Source: Rhizobium sp. WYCCWR10014 (GTDB taxonomy: Bacteria > Pseudomonadota > Alphaproteobacteria > Rhizobiales > Rhizobiaceae). Taken from it: 64,000 nucleotides of DNA. Shown piece by piece: positions 51,991-59,459 of this stretch (position 1 is the stretch's first letter; each line of letters starts with the position of its first letter). The notes beneath the pieces are model-generated. The model made no database searches. It had not been told where the DNA came from and saw only the letters and a list, made by a program, of their open reading frames with translations. The position numbers and the translations under genes are program-made. The stretch is taken from assembly GCF_001657485.1 (NCBI RefSeq), contig NZ_LXFU01000048.1, forward strand, positions 124,001-188,000. Direction: 5' to 3'.

Positions 51991-52293
51991 ATCAAACCGA
52001 AACGCCTGATTATCGCTCCATCCGCCATTGAGGATCTGCGGAATATTCGCCGCTATATCGCCGAGAGCAGCCCCCACTACGCGCAGGAGTTCCTGGCCGA
52101 TCTGACCGCGAAGATCGCCTGGATCGCCGAAGTGGACTTCACCGGATCTCCCCGCGACCACATTGCGGAAGGCCTGCGCGGCCTGCCCTATCGGAACCGC
52201 TGCATCTATTACCGCTCCTATCGCGACCGCATCGTGGTCCTACGGGTGAAACACGGCGCCGAAGATATCAAACCGCAGGATTTTGAGCTTTAG
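51991..52293 (+). CDS. parE: ParE-family toxin lacking a standard start codon
   Basis: A 100-codon frame encoding a typical ParE/RelE fold: RLIIAPSAIEDLRNIRRYIA, GLRGLPYRNRCIYYRSYRDR and a closing VVLRVKHGAEDI. ParE toxins poison DNA gyrase. The expected initiator position, 4 bp after the parD stop, reads ATC where ATG would fit. The frame closes 15 bp further upstream and contains no ATG, GTG or TTG before the conserved region. Either AUC is used at low efficiency or the gene is inactivated by one base change. Confidence 0.72.
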   Translation: MKPKRLIIAPSAIEDLRNIRRYIAESSPHYAQEFLADLTAKIAWIAEVDFTGSPRDHIAEGLRGLPYRNRCIYYRSYRDRIVVLRVKHGAEDIKPQDFEL

Positions 52294-52363
52294 GCCCGAA
52301 GGCTTTCGCTAGGCAGATAGCGGCTTCGCCTGTGGCTGGTTTAGCGAGCATGGCTGAGCGCAA

Positions 52364-53731
52364 TCAGGATCTCAGCTCTTTCCAGGCCAAATCCAGCGCC
52401 AGCCTGGTAACCTTTGCCATCTCGTCCACCTCGGCGTGGCTGATGACGAGCGGCGGCGAGGCGAGCATGCGGTCGCCGGTGGCGCGCAGTACCAGACCGT
52501 TCGCCAGCGCGTGGTTGCGCACCAGCGCACCGACCTGATCGGGCTTGGCATAACGGGTGCGCGTGCTCTTCTCGGCGGCAAGCTGCAGTCCGCCCATCAG
52601 GCCGATGCTATCCGCCTCGCCGACAAGGTCATGTTCCGAAAGCGCCTTCCAGGCTCGACCGAAATAGGGACCGATATCGTCGCGCACCCGCTCGACCAGC
52701 TTTTCCTCCTCGATGATGCGCAGGTTTTCGAGTGCTGCGGCAGCGCAGACCGGATGGCCGGAATAGGTGAAGCCGTGATTGAAATCGCCGACCTCGTTGA
52801 TCAGCACATCGGCGATGCGGTCGCTGACGAGCACGCCGCCGATTGGCAGATAACCGGAGGAAAGCCCCTTGGCGATCGGCGCCAGATCGGGCTCGACGCC
52901 GAAATACTGGTGGCCGAACCAGGCGCCCAGACGGCCGAAACCGCAGATCACCTCGTCGGTCACCAGCAGGATATTGCGCGCCTTGCAGATGCGGTCGATC
53001 TCCGGCCAGTAGGTCTCGGGCGGGATGATGACGCCGGCAGCCCCCTGCACCGGCTCGGCGACGAAAGCGGCGACGTTCTCCTCGCCGAGTTCGTCGATCT
53101 TGGCTTCGAGCTCGCGGGCAACCTTGAGACCGAATTCGGCGGGCGAGAGATCGCCGCCCTCGCCGTACCAGTAGGGCTGGCCGATATGGACGATGCCTGG
53201 GATCGGGAGGTCGCCCTGCTCATGCATGTATTTCATGCCGCCGAGGCTGGCGCCGGCAACCGTCGAACCGTGATAACCGTTCTTCCTTGCTATCACGATC
53301 TTCTTCGACGGCTTGCCGACCGCACTCCAGTAGACGCGGGCCATGCGGAACCAGGTGTCGTTCGCCTCCGAGCCGGAACCGGTGAAGAAGACGTGGTTGA
53401 ACCGCTCGCCGGCATGCGCGGTGACCTTCTGCGCGAGCAGGGTCGTCGGTACCGAGGTCGTGCCGAAGAAAGTGTTGTAATAGGGCAGCTCGTTCATCTG
53501 CCTGGCAACGGCGTCCGTGATCTCCCGGCGGCCATAGCCGATATTGACGCACCAGAGGCCGGCGAAGCCGTCGAGATATTTCCTGCCGTGATTGTCGAAG
53601 ATGTGCACGCCCTCGCCGCGCTGGATGATGCGCGCACCTTCGGCATTCAGCTTCTTCATGTCGGCGAAGGGGTGCAGGTGGTGCGCGGCGTCGATCGCCG
53701 CAAGGTTCGAGGGCGGGTAAGTATCGGGCAT
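52364..53731 (-). CDS. Class III omega-amino acid/polyamine aminotransferase
   Basis: A 455-residue PLP enzyme. FTGSGSEAND, the NGYHGSTVAGASLGG segment, the LLVTDEVICGFGRLG cofactor Asp and the Schiff-base Lys in APIAKGLSSGY are all present, as in putrescine- or beta-alanine:pyruvate aminotransferases. The divergent glutamine-synthetase-like gene supports a gamma-glutamyl-polyamine or amine-catabolic role. Start at 53731 (MPDTYPPSN) is chosen; the open frame to 54166 is antisense to that neighbour. A relic of a similar gene end lies beyond parDE. Confidence 0.88.
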   Translation of the reverse strand: MPDTYPPSNLAAIDAAHHLHPFADMKKLNAEGARIIQRGEGVHIFDNHGRKYLDGFAGLWCVNIGYGRREITDAVARQMNELPYYNTFFGTTSVPTTLLAQKVTAHAGERFNHVFFTGSGSEANDTWFRMARVYWSAVGKPSKKIVIARKNGYHGSTVAGASLGGMKYMHEQGDLPIPGIVHIGQPYWYGEGGDLSPAEFGLKVARELEAKIDELGEENVAAFVAEPVQGAAGVIIPPETYWPEIDRICKARNILLVTDEVICGFGRLGAWFGHQYFGVEPDLAPIAKGLSSGYLPIGGVLVSDRIADVLINEVGDFNHGFTYSGHPVCAAAALENLRIIEEEKLVERVRDDIGPYFGRAWKALSEHDLVGEADSIGLMGGLQLAAEKSTRTRYAKPDQVGALVRNHALANGLVLRATGDRMLASPPLVISHAEVDEMAKVTRLALDLAWKELRS

Positions 53732-53813
53732 GATTGGTAAAGACCCTCGCGGATTGAAAGGCTGATGTCGATGGGATAGGAGCTTGGCCTTGTCCCGGAG
53801 GATTTTCAAGGTC

Positions 53814-55166
53814 ATGGCGAGCGACAGGATGGACGGCAAGACCGATAGCGGCGACCCTCGTTTCGAGATCCTGATCGTCGGCATGAACGGCGACCTGCGC
53901 GGCAAGCAGCTTCCGCCCGGCACCGAAGACAAGGTCTGGGCCGGCGACATCCGCCTGCCGACCTCGACGCAATCGCTCGACATCTGGGGTGACGATAATG
54001 ACGATATCACCGGCCTGTCGCTGACGATCGGCGACCCCGACGGCAAAGTCATCCCCGACCGGCGCAGCCTGGCGCCGATGCCCTGGGCGCCCGAAGGCTC
54101 GATGCAGGTGCTCGCCACCATGCACGAATTTGACGGCAGCCCGAGCTTCATGGATCCACGCGCCATCCTCGCCTCGGTGGTCGAGCGCTATGCGGCGCGT
54201 GGGCTGACGCCTGTCGTCGCGACCGAGCTGGAATTCTACGTGACGTCGGGAGACTGGCGCGAAACCGGACGCCCCTGCCCGCCCGGAAGCCTCACCTATC
54301 GCGGCGAACCGAACGGTTTCCAGCTCTACGACATGAGCGCCGTCGACGCGCTCGATGGCTATTTGCAGACGCTGAGGGCCTATGCGAAGGCGCAGGACCT
54401 GCCGGCGGATGCGACGACGGCGGAGTTCGGTCCGGGCCAATTCGAGGTAAACCTGCTGCACCGCGCGGATGCGCTGGCAGCCGCCGACGATTGCCTCTAT
54501 CTCAAGCGCATCGCCGAGCAGGCGGCGCGCCGGCACGGGCTGAAATCGACCTGTATGGCCAAGCCCTATTCCGAACATGCCGGCTCCGGACTGCATGTGC
54601 ATGCGAGCATCATCGACGGCCAAGGCCGCAACATCCTCGATGCCAAGGGCGGCGAGCCGAAGCTGCTCAAATCGGTGACAGCAGGCCTGCTCAACACCAT
54701 GCGCGAGGCGCAGCTGATCTTCGCCCCCTTCGCCAATTCCTACCGCCGCTTCCAGCCGGGCTCGTTTGCGCCTGTCGATCTGACCTGGGGCAGCGGCCAC
54801 CGCGGCACGGCGATCCGCATCCCCGACAAGGATGGGCCGGCCGCACGCATCGAACATCGCGTCGCCGGCGCCGATGCCAATCCCTATCTGCTGCTGGCAG
54901 CGATCCTCGGCGGCATGCTCACCGGTCTCGATGGCGAACTCGACCCCGGCGAAGAGACGACGCCCTCGCACATACCTGTGAATACGGCGCGACTGACGCA
55001 TGATTTCCTCAGCGCCGTGGAGATCTTCCGCACCTCGCCGTTCATCGCCGACATCTTCGGCGCGCGTTACCAGGCGCTTTATGGCGACACCAAGCGCAAG
55101 GAAGCCCTTGCGCATCTGCGCACCGTCTCGGATTTCGATTACCGCACCTATCTGCCGCGGCTCTGA
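53814..55166 (+). CDS. Glutamine-synthetase-family enzyme (gamma-glutamylpolyamine synthetase-like)
   Basis: A 450-residue glutamine synthetase-fold protein. Metal and ATP site motifs: ATELEFYV, GPGQFEVNLLH, SGLHVHASI, NSYRRFQPGSF and RIEHRVAGADANPYL. It lacks the adenylylation-loop Tyr context of GlnA and is shorter, as in PuuA and FluG-type enzymes that glutamylate putrescine or other amines. Paired with a divergent aminotransferase, amine catabolism is likely. The start is probably 53814 (MASDRM), with an AAGG element close to it; alternatives at 53784 or 53829 cannot be excluded. Confidence 0.86.
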   Translation: MASDRMDGKTDSGDPRFEILIVGMNGDLRGKQLPPGTEDKVWAGDIRLPTSTQSLDIWGDDNDDITGLSLTIGDPDGKVIPDRRSLAPMPWAPEGSMQVLATMHEFDGSPSFMDPRAILASVVERYAARGLTPVVATELEFYVTSGDWRETGRPCPPGSLTYRGEPNGFQLYDMSAVDALDGYLQTLRAYAKAQDLPADATTAEFGPGQFEVNLLHRADALAAADDCLYLKRIAEQAARRHGLKSTCMAKPYSEHAGSGLHVHASIIDGQGRNILDAKGGEPKLLKSVTAGLLNTMREAQLIFAPFANSYRRFQPGSFAPVDLTWGSGHRGTAIRIPDKDGPAARIEHRVAGADANPYLLLAAILGGMLTGLDGELDPGEETTPSHIPVNTARLTHDFLSAVEIFRTSPFIADIFGARYQALYGDTKRKEALAHLRTVSDFDYRTYLPRL

Positions 55167-55168
55167 AA

Positions 55169-55214
55169 TTACGCAGCGGGCGACTTACGCAGCGCCGACT
55201 TACGCAGCAGGCTC
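55169..55214. repeat. Three tandem 15-16 bp repeats across the lipid kinase stop codon
   Basis: Units beginning TTACGCAGC start at 55169, 55185 and 55200. The TTA of the third is the stop codon (TAA) of the minus-strand lipid kinase gene, and the second repeats TAA in frame 15 bp downstream. They fill the space between two convergent genes. Confidence 0.75.
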
Positions 55215-56144
55215 GCGGCGTTCGTCTGCATTCACCTGAGCGGCGAGACCCTGCTTGACGAGAACCTTCAACTCGCCCGGATGTAGCCGGATCGAGACGT
55301 CGCGTTCGAGCGGCAGCAGCTCGCCGTCCATGACGCAATTGGCCTTGTAGCGCAGTTTCGGGAAATGCAGGTGCACTTCGGCCGGATGCATCACCATGAC
55401 ATCGGCATTCTCGCGGACCTTGCCGCGCAGCATGTCGATGGCGAGACGGGCGACACCGAGGGGTTTCAGCGGATTTGCCGTGTAGAAGCCGAGTTCGCCG
55501 CTTCTCAAATTATCGGCGTAGAGCAGCGCGTTCTCGCCGAAGGGATTGTTGGAGACTGATATCGCCGACACCCTGCGGCGCTCGCGCATGCCAATCGCCT
55601 CGAACTCGACCTCGAATTCCGGCGGGTTGAAGATGACGCCCAAAGCCGCCTTCGTGCTCGCCCGGATCTTGCCCAGCCGGGACCGATAGCTGTAGGCGTT
55701 GCGGTAGCGCACCATGCGGGCATGCAGGCCGGCGGAAAACTGGTGGATGAAGGGCCGGCCGTTGGCACTGGCGATATCGACATTGTCGACCTCACCGGAG
55801 GCAAGCACATCGAGCGCCTGCCAGATGTCGAGCGGCACACGCAGCGAGCGGGCAAAAAGGTTCATCGTGCCGGCGGGCACGACGCCGAGCGCAATTCCGT
55901 TTTTCCAGGCAATCGATGCCGCCGCCGAAATCGTGCCGTCGCCGCCGCCGGCGACGATACCGTCGATATCGTCGCGCTTGGCCGCCCTCTCCATGGCGGG
56001 AACGATTTCCTTTCCTGAGAAGACGATGGCGTCGAAATCGTGCCCCGCTTCGCGGAAAGCTGCCTCCGCCCTTTTTTCATAGGCCAGCATGTCGGTGGTC
56101 TTGAAGGTCCCGCCGTCGCGATTGAAAAAGCCTACAAGCTTCAT
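55200..56144 (-). CDS. Diacylglycerol/lipid kinase family protein (YegS-like)
   Basis: A 314-residue DAGK catalytic-domain protein. The nucleotide motif GIVAGGGDGTISAAASIAW is followed by GVVPAGTMNLFARSL and VSNNPFGENALLYADN; the C-terminal domain has the DGELLPLERDVSIRLHP segment. Relatives phosphorylate diacylglycerol, sphingoid bases or phosphatidylglycerol. GGGAG lies 6 bp before the ATG at 56144, which rules out the longer frame to 56306. Confidence 0.9.
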   Translation of the reverse strand: MKLVGFFNRDGGTFKTTDMLAYEKRAEAAFREAGHDFDAIVFSGKEIVPAMERAAKRDDIDGIVAGGGDGTISAAASIAWKNGIALGVVPAGTMNLFARSLRVPLDIWQALDVLASGEVDNVDIASANGRPFIHQFSAGLHARMVRYRNAYSYRSRLGKIRASTKAALGVIFNPPEFEVEFEAIGMRERRRVSAISVSNNPFGENALLYADNLRSGELGFYTANPLKPLGVARLAIDMLRGKVRENADVMVMHPAEVHLHFPKLRYKANCVMDGELLPLERDVSIRLHPGELKVLVKQGLAAQVNADERREPAA

Positions 56145-56443
56145 AAGAGCTCCCGTCCCTGGCGCGGAAATGCTCCTGCCTTGCCCCTGAGATGGTTGCG
56201 ATATCGGCGATTTCAAGCGCAGCCTTCTTTCCTGACAAACGGCAGAAATGCAAAAATTGCAATAGACGTATGCACATAGCAGGACGCTGCACTGCAAAAA
56301 ATGCACTCGACGGCAGCCGCGAGCTCACGGATAGATGGTCTATCGGAAACATCGTCTCCACCTCCCGCCATTTCCACCGATCGGCTTGCGGCCACGCCTG
56401 TGGCAGGGCCATTGCCAAGCAGAAACCGCCTCGAGGAGCTCTC
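56145..56443. promoter_or_regulatory. Divergent intergenic region with two similar palindromes
   Basis: This 299-bp divergent region between the lipid kinase and an MFS gene carries TGCAAAAATTGCA (56249-56261) and TGCAAAAAATGCA (56293-56305), starting 44 bp apart, about four helical turns. They look like a pair of operator sites for an unknown regulator. Confidence 0.4.
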
Positions 56444-57670
56444 GTGAGTGAGATTGCCGCCAATATTTCAGTTGATAGCCAGGATGAAGCGCTGCCGTCG
56501 GCAATGACCGTGGCGCTGGTTCAGCTGGCGCTCGCCTGCGGCGGCTTCGGCATCGGCACCGGCGAATTCGCGATCATGGGATTGCTGCCCAATGTCGCCG
56601 AGACCTTCTCGGTCACGACGCCGCAAGCCGGTTACGTCATCAGCGCCTATGCGCTCGGCGTCGTCGTCGGCGCACCCGTCATTGCCGTGCTCGCCGCGAA
56701 GATGGCGCGCCGCACGCTGCTTTTGACCCTGATGCTGATCTTTGCCGCCGGCAACATATCAAGCGCCATGGCGCCGACCTTCGAAAGCTTCACGCTGCTG
56801 CGCTTCGTCAGCGGCCTGCCGCATGGCGCTTATTTCGGCGTCGCGGCCCTTGTCGCCGCCTCGATGGTGCCGGCGCATCGCCGAGCCCGCGCCGTCGGCC
56901 GCGTCATGCTCGGCCTGACCGTTGCGACACTTCTCGGCACGCCGTTGACGACCTTCTTCGGCCAGTCGCTCGACTGGCAGGTGGCGTTTTTCTCGGTCGG
57001 CGTGCTCGGCCTGCTGACGGTGGCGCTGATCTGGTTCTACGTTCCGAAGGACAGGGTTTCCGCGGAAGCGGGCTTCCTTCGCGAACTCGGCGCCTTCCGC
57101 CGGCCGCAGGTGTGGCTGACGCTCGGCATCGCCGCCGTCGGTTACGGCGGCATGTTCGCAATGTTCAGCTATATCGCCTCGACGACGACTGAGGTGGCGA
57201 TGCTGCCGGAAACGGCGGTCCCGATCATGCTGGTCCTCTTCGGCGTCGGCATGAATGCAGGCAATTTCATCGGCTCGTGGCTCGCCGACAAATCGCTGCT
57301 CGGCACGATCGGCGGGTCGCTCATTTATAATATCGTCGTCCTGACCACCTTCTCGCTGACCGCCGCCAATCCCTATTTGCTCGGCCTCTCCGTCTTCCTC
57401 GTCGGCTGCGGCTTTGCCGCCGGCCCGGCGCTGCAGACGCGGCTGATGGATGTCGCCGCCGACGCGCAGACGCTTGCGGCCGCTTCCAACCATTCCGCCT
57501 TCAACATCGCCAATGCGATCGGCGCCTGGCTCGGCGGCCTGGTTATCGCCGGCGGTTACGGTTTTGCGGCGACCGGTTATGTCGGCGCGGCGCTGTCCTT
57601 TCTCGGCCTCTTCGTCTTTGCAGCCTCGCTACGCCTCGAGCGCCGCGACCGGAGCGCGCAGGCCGTCTGA
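56444..57670 (+). CDS. MFS transporter (sugar/arabinose efflux-like)
   Basis: A 408-residue major facilitator with twelve predicted helices. The start is GTG at 56444, 6 bp after GAGGAG, and the frame upstream is not hydrophobic. GTGEFAIMGLLPNVAE in helix 1 is typical of the AraJ/YdhP drug and sugar efflux subgroup, and LAAKMARRTLLL lies in the first conserved loop. It overlaps the convergent HxlR gene by 42 bp. Confidence 0.9.
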   Translation: MSEIAANISVDSQDEALPSAMTVALVQLALACGGFGIGTGEFAIMGLLPNVAETFSVTTPQAGYVISAYALGVVVGAPVIAVLAAKMARRTLLLTLMLIFAAGNISSAMAPTFESFTLLRFVSGLPHGAYFGVAALVAASMVPAHRRARAVGRVMLGLTVATLLGTPLTTFFGQSLDWQVAFFSVGVLGLLTVALIWFYVPKDRVSAEAGFLRELGAFRRPQVWLTLGIAAVGYGGMFAMFSYIASTTTEVAMLPETAVPIMLVLFGVGMNAGNFIGSWLADKSLLGTIGGSLIYNIVVLTTFSLTAANPYLLGLSVFLVGCGFAAGPALQTRLMDVAADAQTLAAASNHSAFNIANAIGAWLGGLVIAGGYGFAATGYVGAALSFLGLFVFAASLRLERRDRSAQAV

Positions 57671-58033
57671 GGCCAAGCGCAGCTCGCGGCCTTCCGGGCT
57701 GCAGAAGACATAATCGTCACCCCATGCGGCCAACGCCAGGATGACAGGCTTCAGCGTCATGCCGAGCGGCGTCATTGCATATTCGACCCTCGGCGGCACG
57801 ACCGGATAGACGGTGCGTGATACCAGGCCGGACTCTTCCAGTTCACGCAGCTGCTTGGTCAGCATGCGCTGGGTCACGGCCGGCAGCTTGCGCCGCAATT
57901 CGTTGAAGCGCAGGGTTCCCTCCATCAGATGAAAGAGGATCACGCCCTTCCACTTCCCGTCGAGGTAAGTCAGCGTCGCTTCGACCGGGCAGCCGGGGAA
58001 GTTCTTGACGAGCTTGGCGCGCGGCAATGACAT
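57629..58033 (-). CDS. HxlR-family transcriptional regulator
   Basis: A 134-residue winged-helix regulator: FPGCPVEATLTYLDGKWKGV with the conserved Cys near residue 15, LRFNELRRKLPAVTQRML and the wing SRTVYPVVPPRVEYAMT. The N-terminal Cys is the redox or electrophile sensor in YodB/QorR-type members. It is divergent from a quinone-oxidoreductase-like gene, so it probably controls that gene, as QorR does, and itself. Confidence 0.91.
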   Translation of the reverse strand: MSLPRAKLVKNFPGCPVEATLTYLDGKWKGVILFHLMEGTLRFNELRRKLPAVTQRMLTKQLRELEESGLVSRTVYPVVPPRVEYAMTPLGMTLKPVILALAAWGDDYVFCSPEGRELRLASDGLRAPVAALEA

Positions 58034-58038
58034 TTTAC

Positions 58039-58062
58039 AGTATCCTTTTGGGTACTACGTAC
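58039..58062. promoter_or_regulatory. Candidate HxlR operator
   Basis: Two overlapping inverted repeats: AGTATCC-TTTT-GGGTACT (58039-58056) and GTAC-TAC-GTAC (58052-58062). They begin 6 bp from the hxlR-type start and lie in the only divergent promoter space, so one site could control both genes. Confidence 0.55.
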
Positions 58063-58136
58063 AGAATTTGTGCATTCTTGTGTTGTCAGAACATAGTGCG
58101 CATCTAGCTTCCGTGCAACGAACACAGGAGTTTCCC

Positions 58137-59150
58137 ATGCGCGCCGTCGCCTATAAAACGCCCCAACCGATCTCCGCCGAAACCTCGCTGATCGATGTCG
58201 AACTGCCGATGCCGGAGGCTGGGGGCCACGATCTGCTTGTCGAAATCAAAGCGGTTTCGGTCAATCCCGTCGACGTGAAGGTGCGCGCCCATTCCGCACC
58301 ACCCGCGGACGAGCTCAAGGTGCTCGGCTGGGACGCCGCCGGCGTCGTCAAGGCCATCGGCGCCGATGTCACCCTGTTCAAGCCCGGCGACGAGGTGTTC
58401 TACTCCGGCGTCATCAGCCGCCCGGGCAGCAATGCCGAATTCCATCTCGTCGACGAGCGCATCGTCGGCGCCAAACCGAAGAGCCTCGATTTCGCGGCCG
58501 CGGCCGCCCTGCCGCTGACCTCGATCACGGCCTACGAAGCGCTGTTCGACCGGCTGAAGGTGCAGGACGCGGTTTCGGGAGCGGCACGATCCATCCTGAT
58601 CATCGGCGGCGCCGGCGGGGTCGGCTCGATCGCCATTCAGATCGCCCGGGCACTGACCGACCTGACGGTGATCGCCACGGCCTCGCGGCCGGAAACGCAG
58701 GACTGGGTGAAGGAACTCGGCGCGCATCACGTCGTCGACCATTCCAAACCGATCGCGCCGCAGGTGGCAGCGCTCGGCATCGGCGCGCCGGGATTCATAT
58801 TCTCGACCACCAATACCGACAGTCATATCGGCGACATCGTCGAAGCGATTGCGCCGCAGGGCCGCTTCGCGCTGATCGACGATCCTAAGACGCTCGATAT
58901 CGTACCCTTCAAGCGCAAGGCCGTCTCCGTTCATTGGGAGCTGATGTTCACCCGCCCGCTCTACGGCACCCCTGACATGATCGAGCAGCACAAGCTGCTG
59001 AACAAGATTTCCGAGCTCGTCGACGACGGAAAGATCCGCACGACGCTTTCGGAGATCGTCGGGCCGATCAATGCGGCGAACCTCAAGACGGCGCATGCCA
59101 TGGTCGAAAGCGGCAGAATGAAGGGCAAGGCGGTGCTTGCCGGATTCTGA
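58137..59150 (+). CDS. Zinc-type alcohol dehydrogenase/quinone oxidoreductase
   Basis: A 337-residue medium-chain dehydrogenase/reductase. The N-terminal half shows VNPVDVKVRAH and GWDAAGVVKAIG, and the NADPH fold starts LIIGGAGGVGSIAIQIA. Structural-zinc cysteines are absent, so it belongs with zinc-free quinone reductases despite common database names. ACAGGAG precedes the ATG at 58137. Divergent from an HxlR regulator, which suggests induction by quinones or electrophiles. Confidence 0.9.
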   Translation: MRAVAYKTPQPISAETSLIDVELPMPEAGGHDLLVEIKAVSVNPVDVKVRAHSAPPADELKVLGWDAAGVVKAIGADVTLFKPGDEVFYSGVISRPGSNAEFHLVDERIVGAKPKSLDFAAAAALPLTSITAYEALFDRLKVQDAVSGAARSILIIGGAGGVGSIAIQIARALTDLTVIATASRPETQDWVKELGAHHVVDHSKPIAPQVAALGIGAPGFIFSTTNTDSHIGDIVEAIAPQGRFALIDDPKTLDIVPFKRKAVSVHWELMFTRPLYGTPDMIEQHKLLNKISELVDDGKIRTTLSEIVGPINAANLKTAHAMVESGRMKGKAVLAGF

Positions 59151-59292
59151 GACCGCTTCGGGCCAGCGAGGTCTGCAAACCATACCCGCCTGGCCATACC
59201 CGCCCGGAATGCCGCATCGCAGGGTGCGACATTCTGGCGTTAAGCATTTACCCCGCTTGACTTTTTCGGCGTTCGGGACCACCTAGCATTCA

Positions 59293-59459
59293 CGTGGACG
59301 ACACTCGTCAGCCACGGATTTCAACGGAGCCATCATAACGATGCCAAGCGACAGTAGCAGTCGATTGCCTTTGCCGTACGCGGCCCTCGTGCGCTGACCG
59401 ACTCCTGTCGGCTCGCCCGATCGGACGCTACGGCGGATCGACGGAAAGGCGAGCCTCAA
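59293..59459 (+). promoter_or_regulatory. Structured mgtE leader with SD-masking hairpin
   Basis: A candidate -35 CTTGAC lies at 59256. The leader folds into a first stem (CGTGG 59293-59297 with CCACG 59312-59316), a small stem CCGAC/GTCGG (59398-59411) just after an upstream frame, and a two-part stem pairing GCTCGCC (59411-59417) with GGCGAGC (59448-59454) and CGATC with GATCG inside. The last arm overlaps the AAGGCGAG ribosome site of mgtE. GCCGTA (59373-59378) could alternatively pair with TACGGC (59429-59434). Confidence 0.6.
59341..59397 (+). CDS. Putative mgtE leader peptide
   Basis: An 18-codon frame, MPSDSSSRLPLPYAALVR, ends one base before the first leader stem after it. CGGAG lies 11 bp before its ATG. 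Pro at positions 2, 10 and 12 and an early Asp recall the Pro/Asp-rich leader peptides that sense Mg2+ upstream of mgtA and corA in enterobacteria. Translation is not demonstrated; conservation across rhizobia would be the test. Confidence 0.45.
   Translation: MPSDSSSRLPLPYAALVR

Noticed and set aside
53732..54166. N-terminal extension of the class III aminotransferase
   Set aside because: Antisense to the glutamine-synthetase-like gene; the family start is at 53731.
59293..59459. M-box (ykoK) magnesium riboswitch in front of mgtE
   Set aside because: The conserved M-box core and its multi-stem layout were not recognisable; the leader is better described by an upstream frame and short stems.
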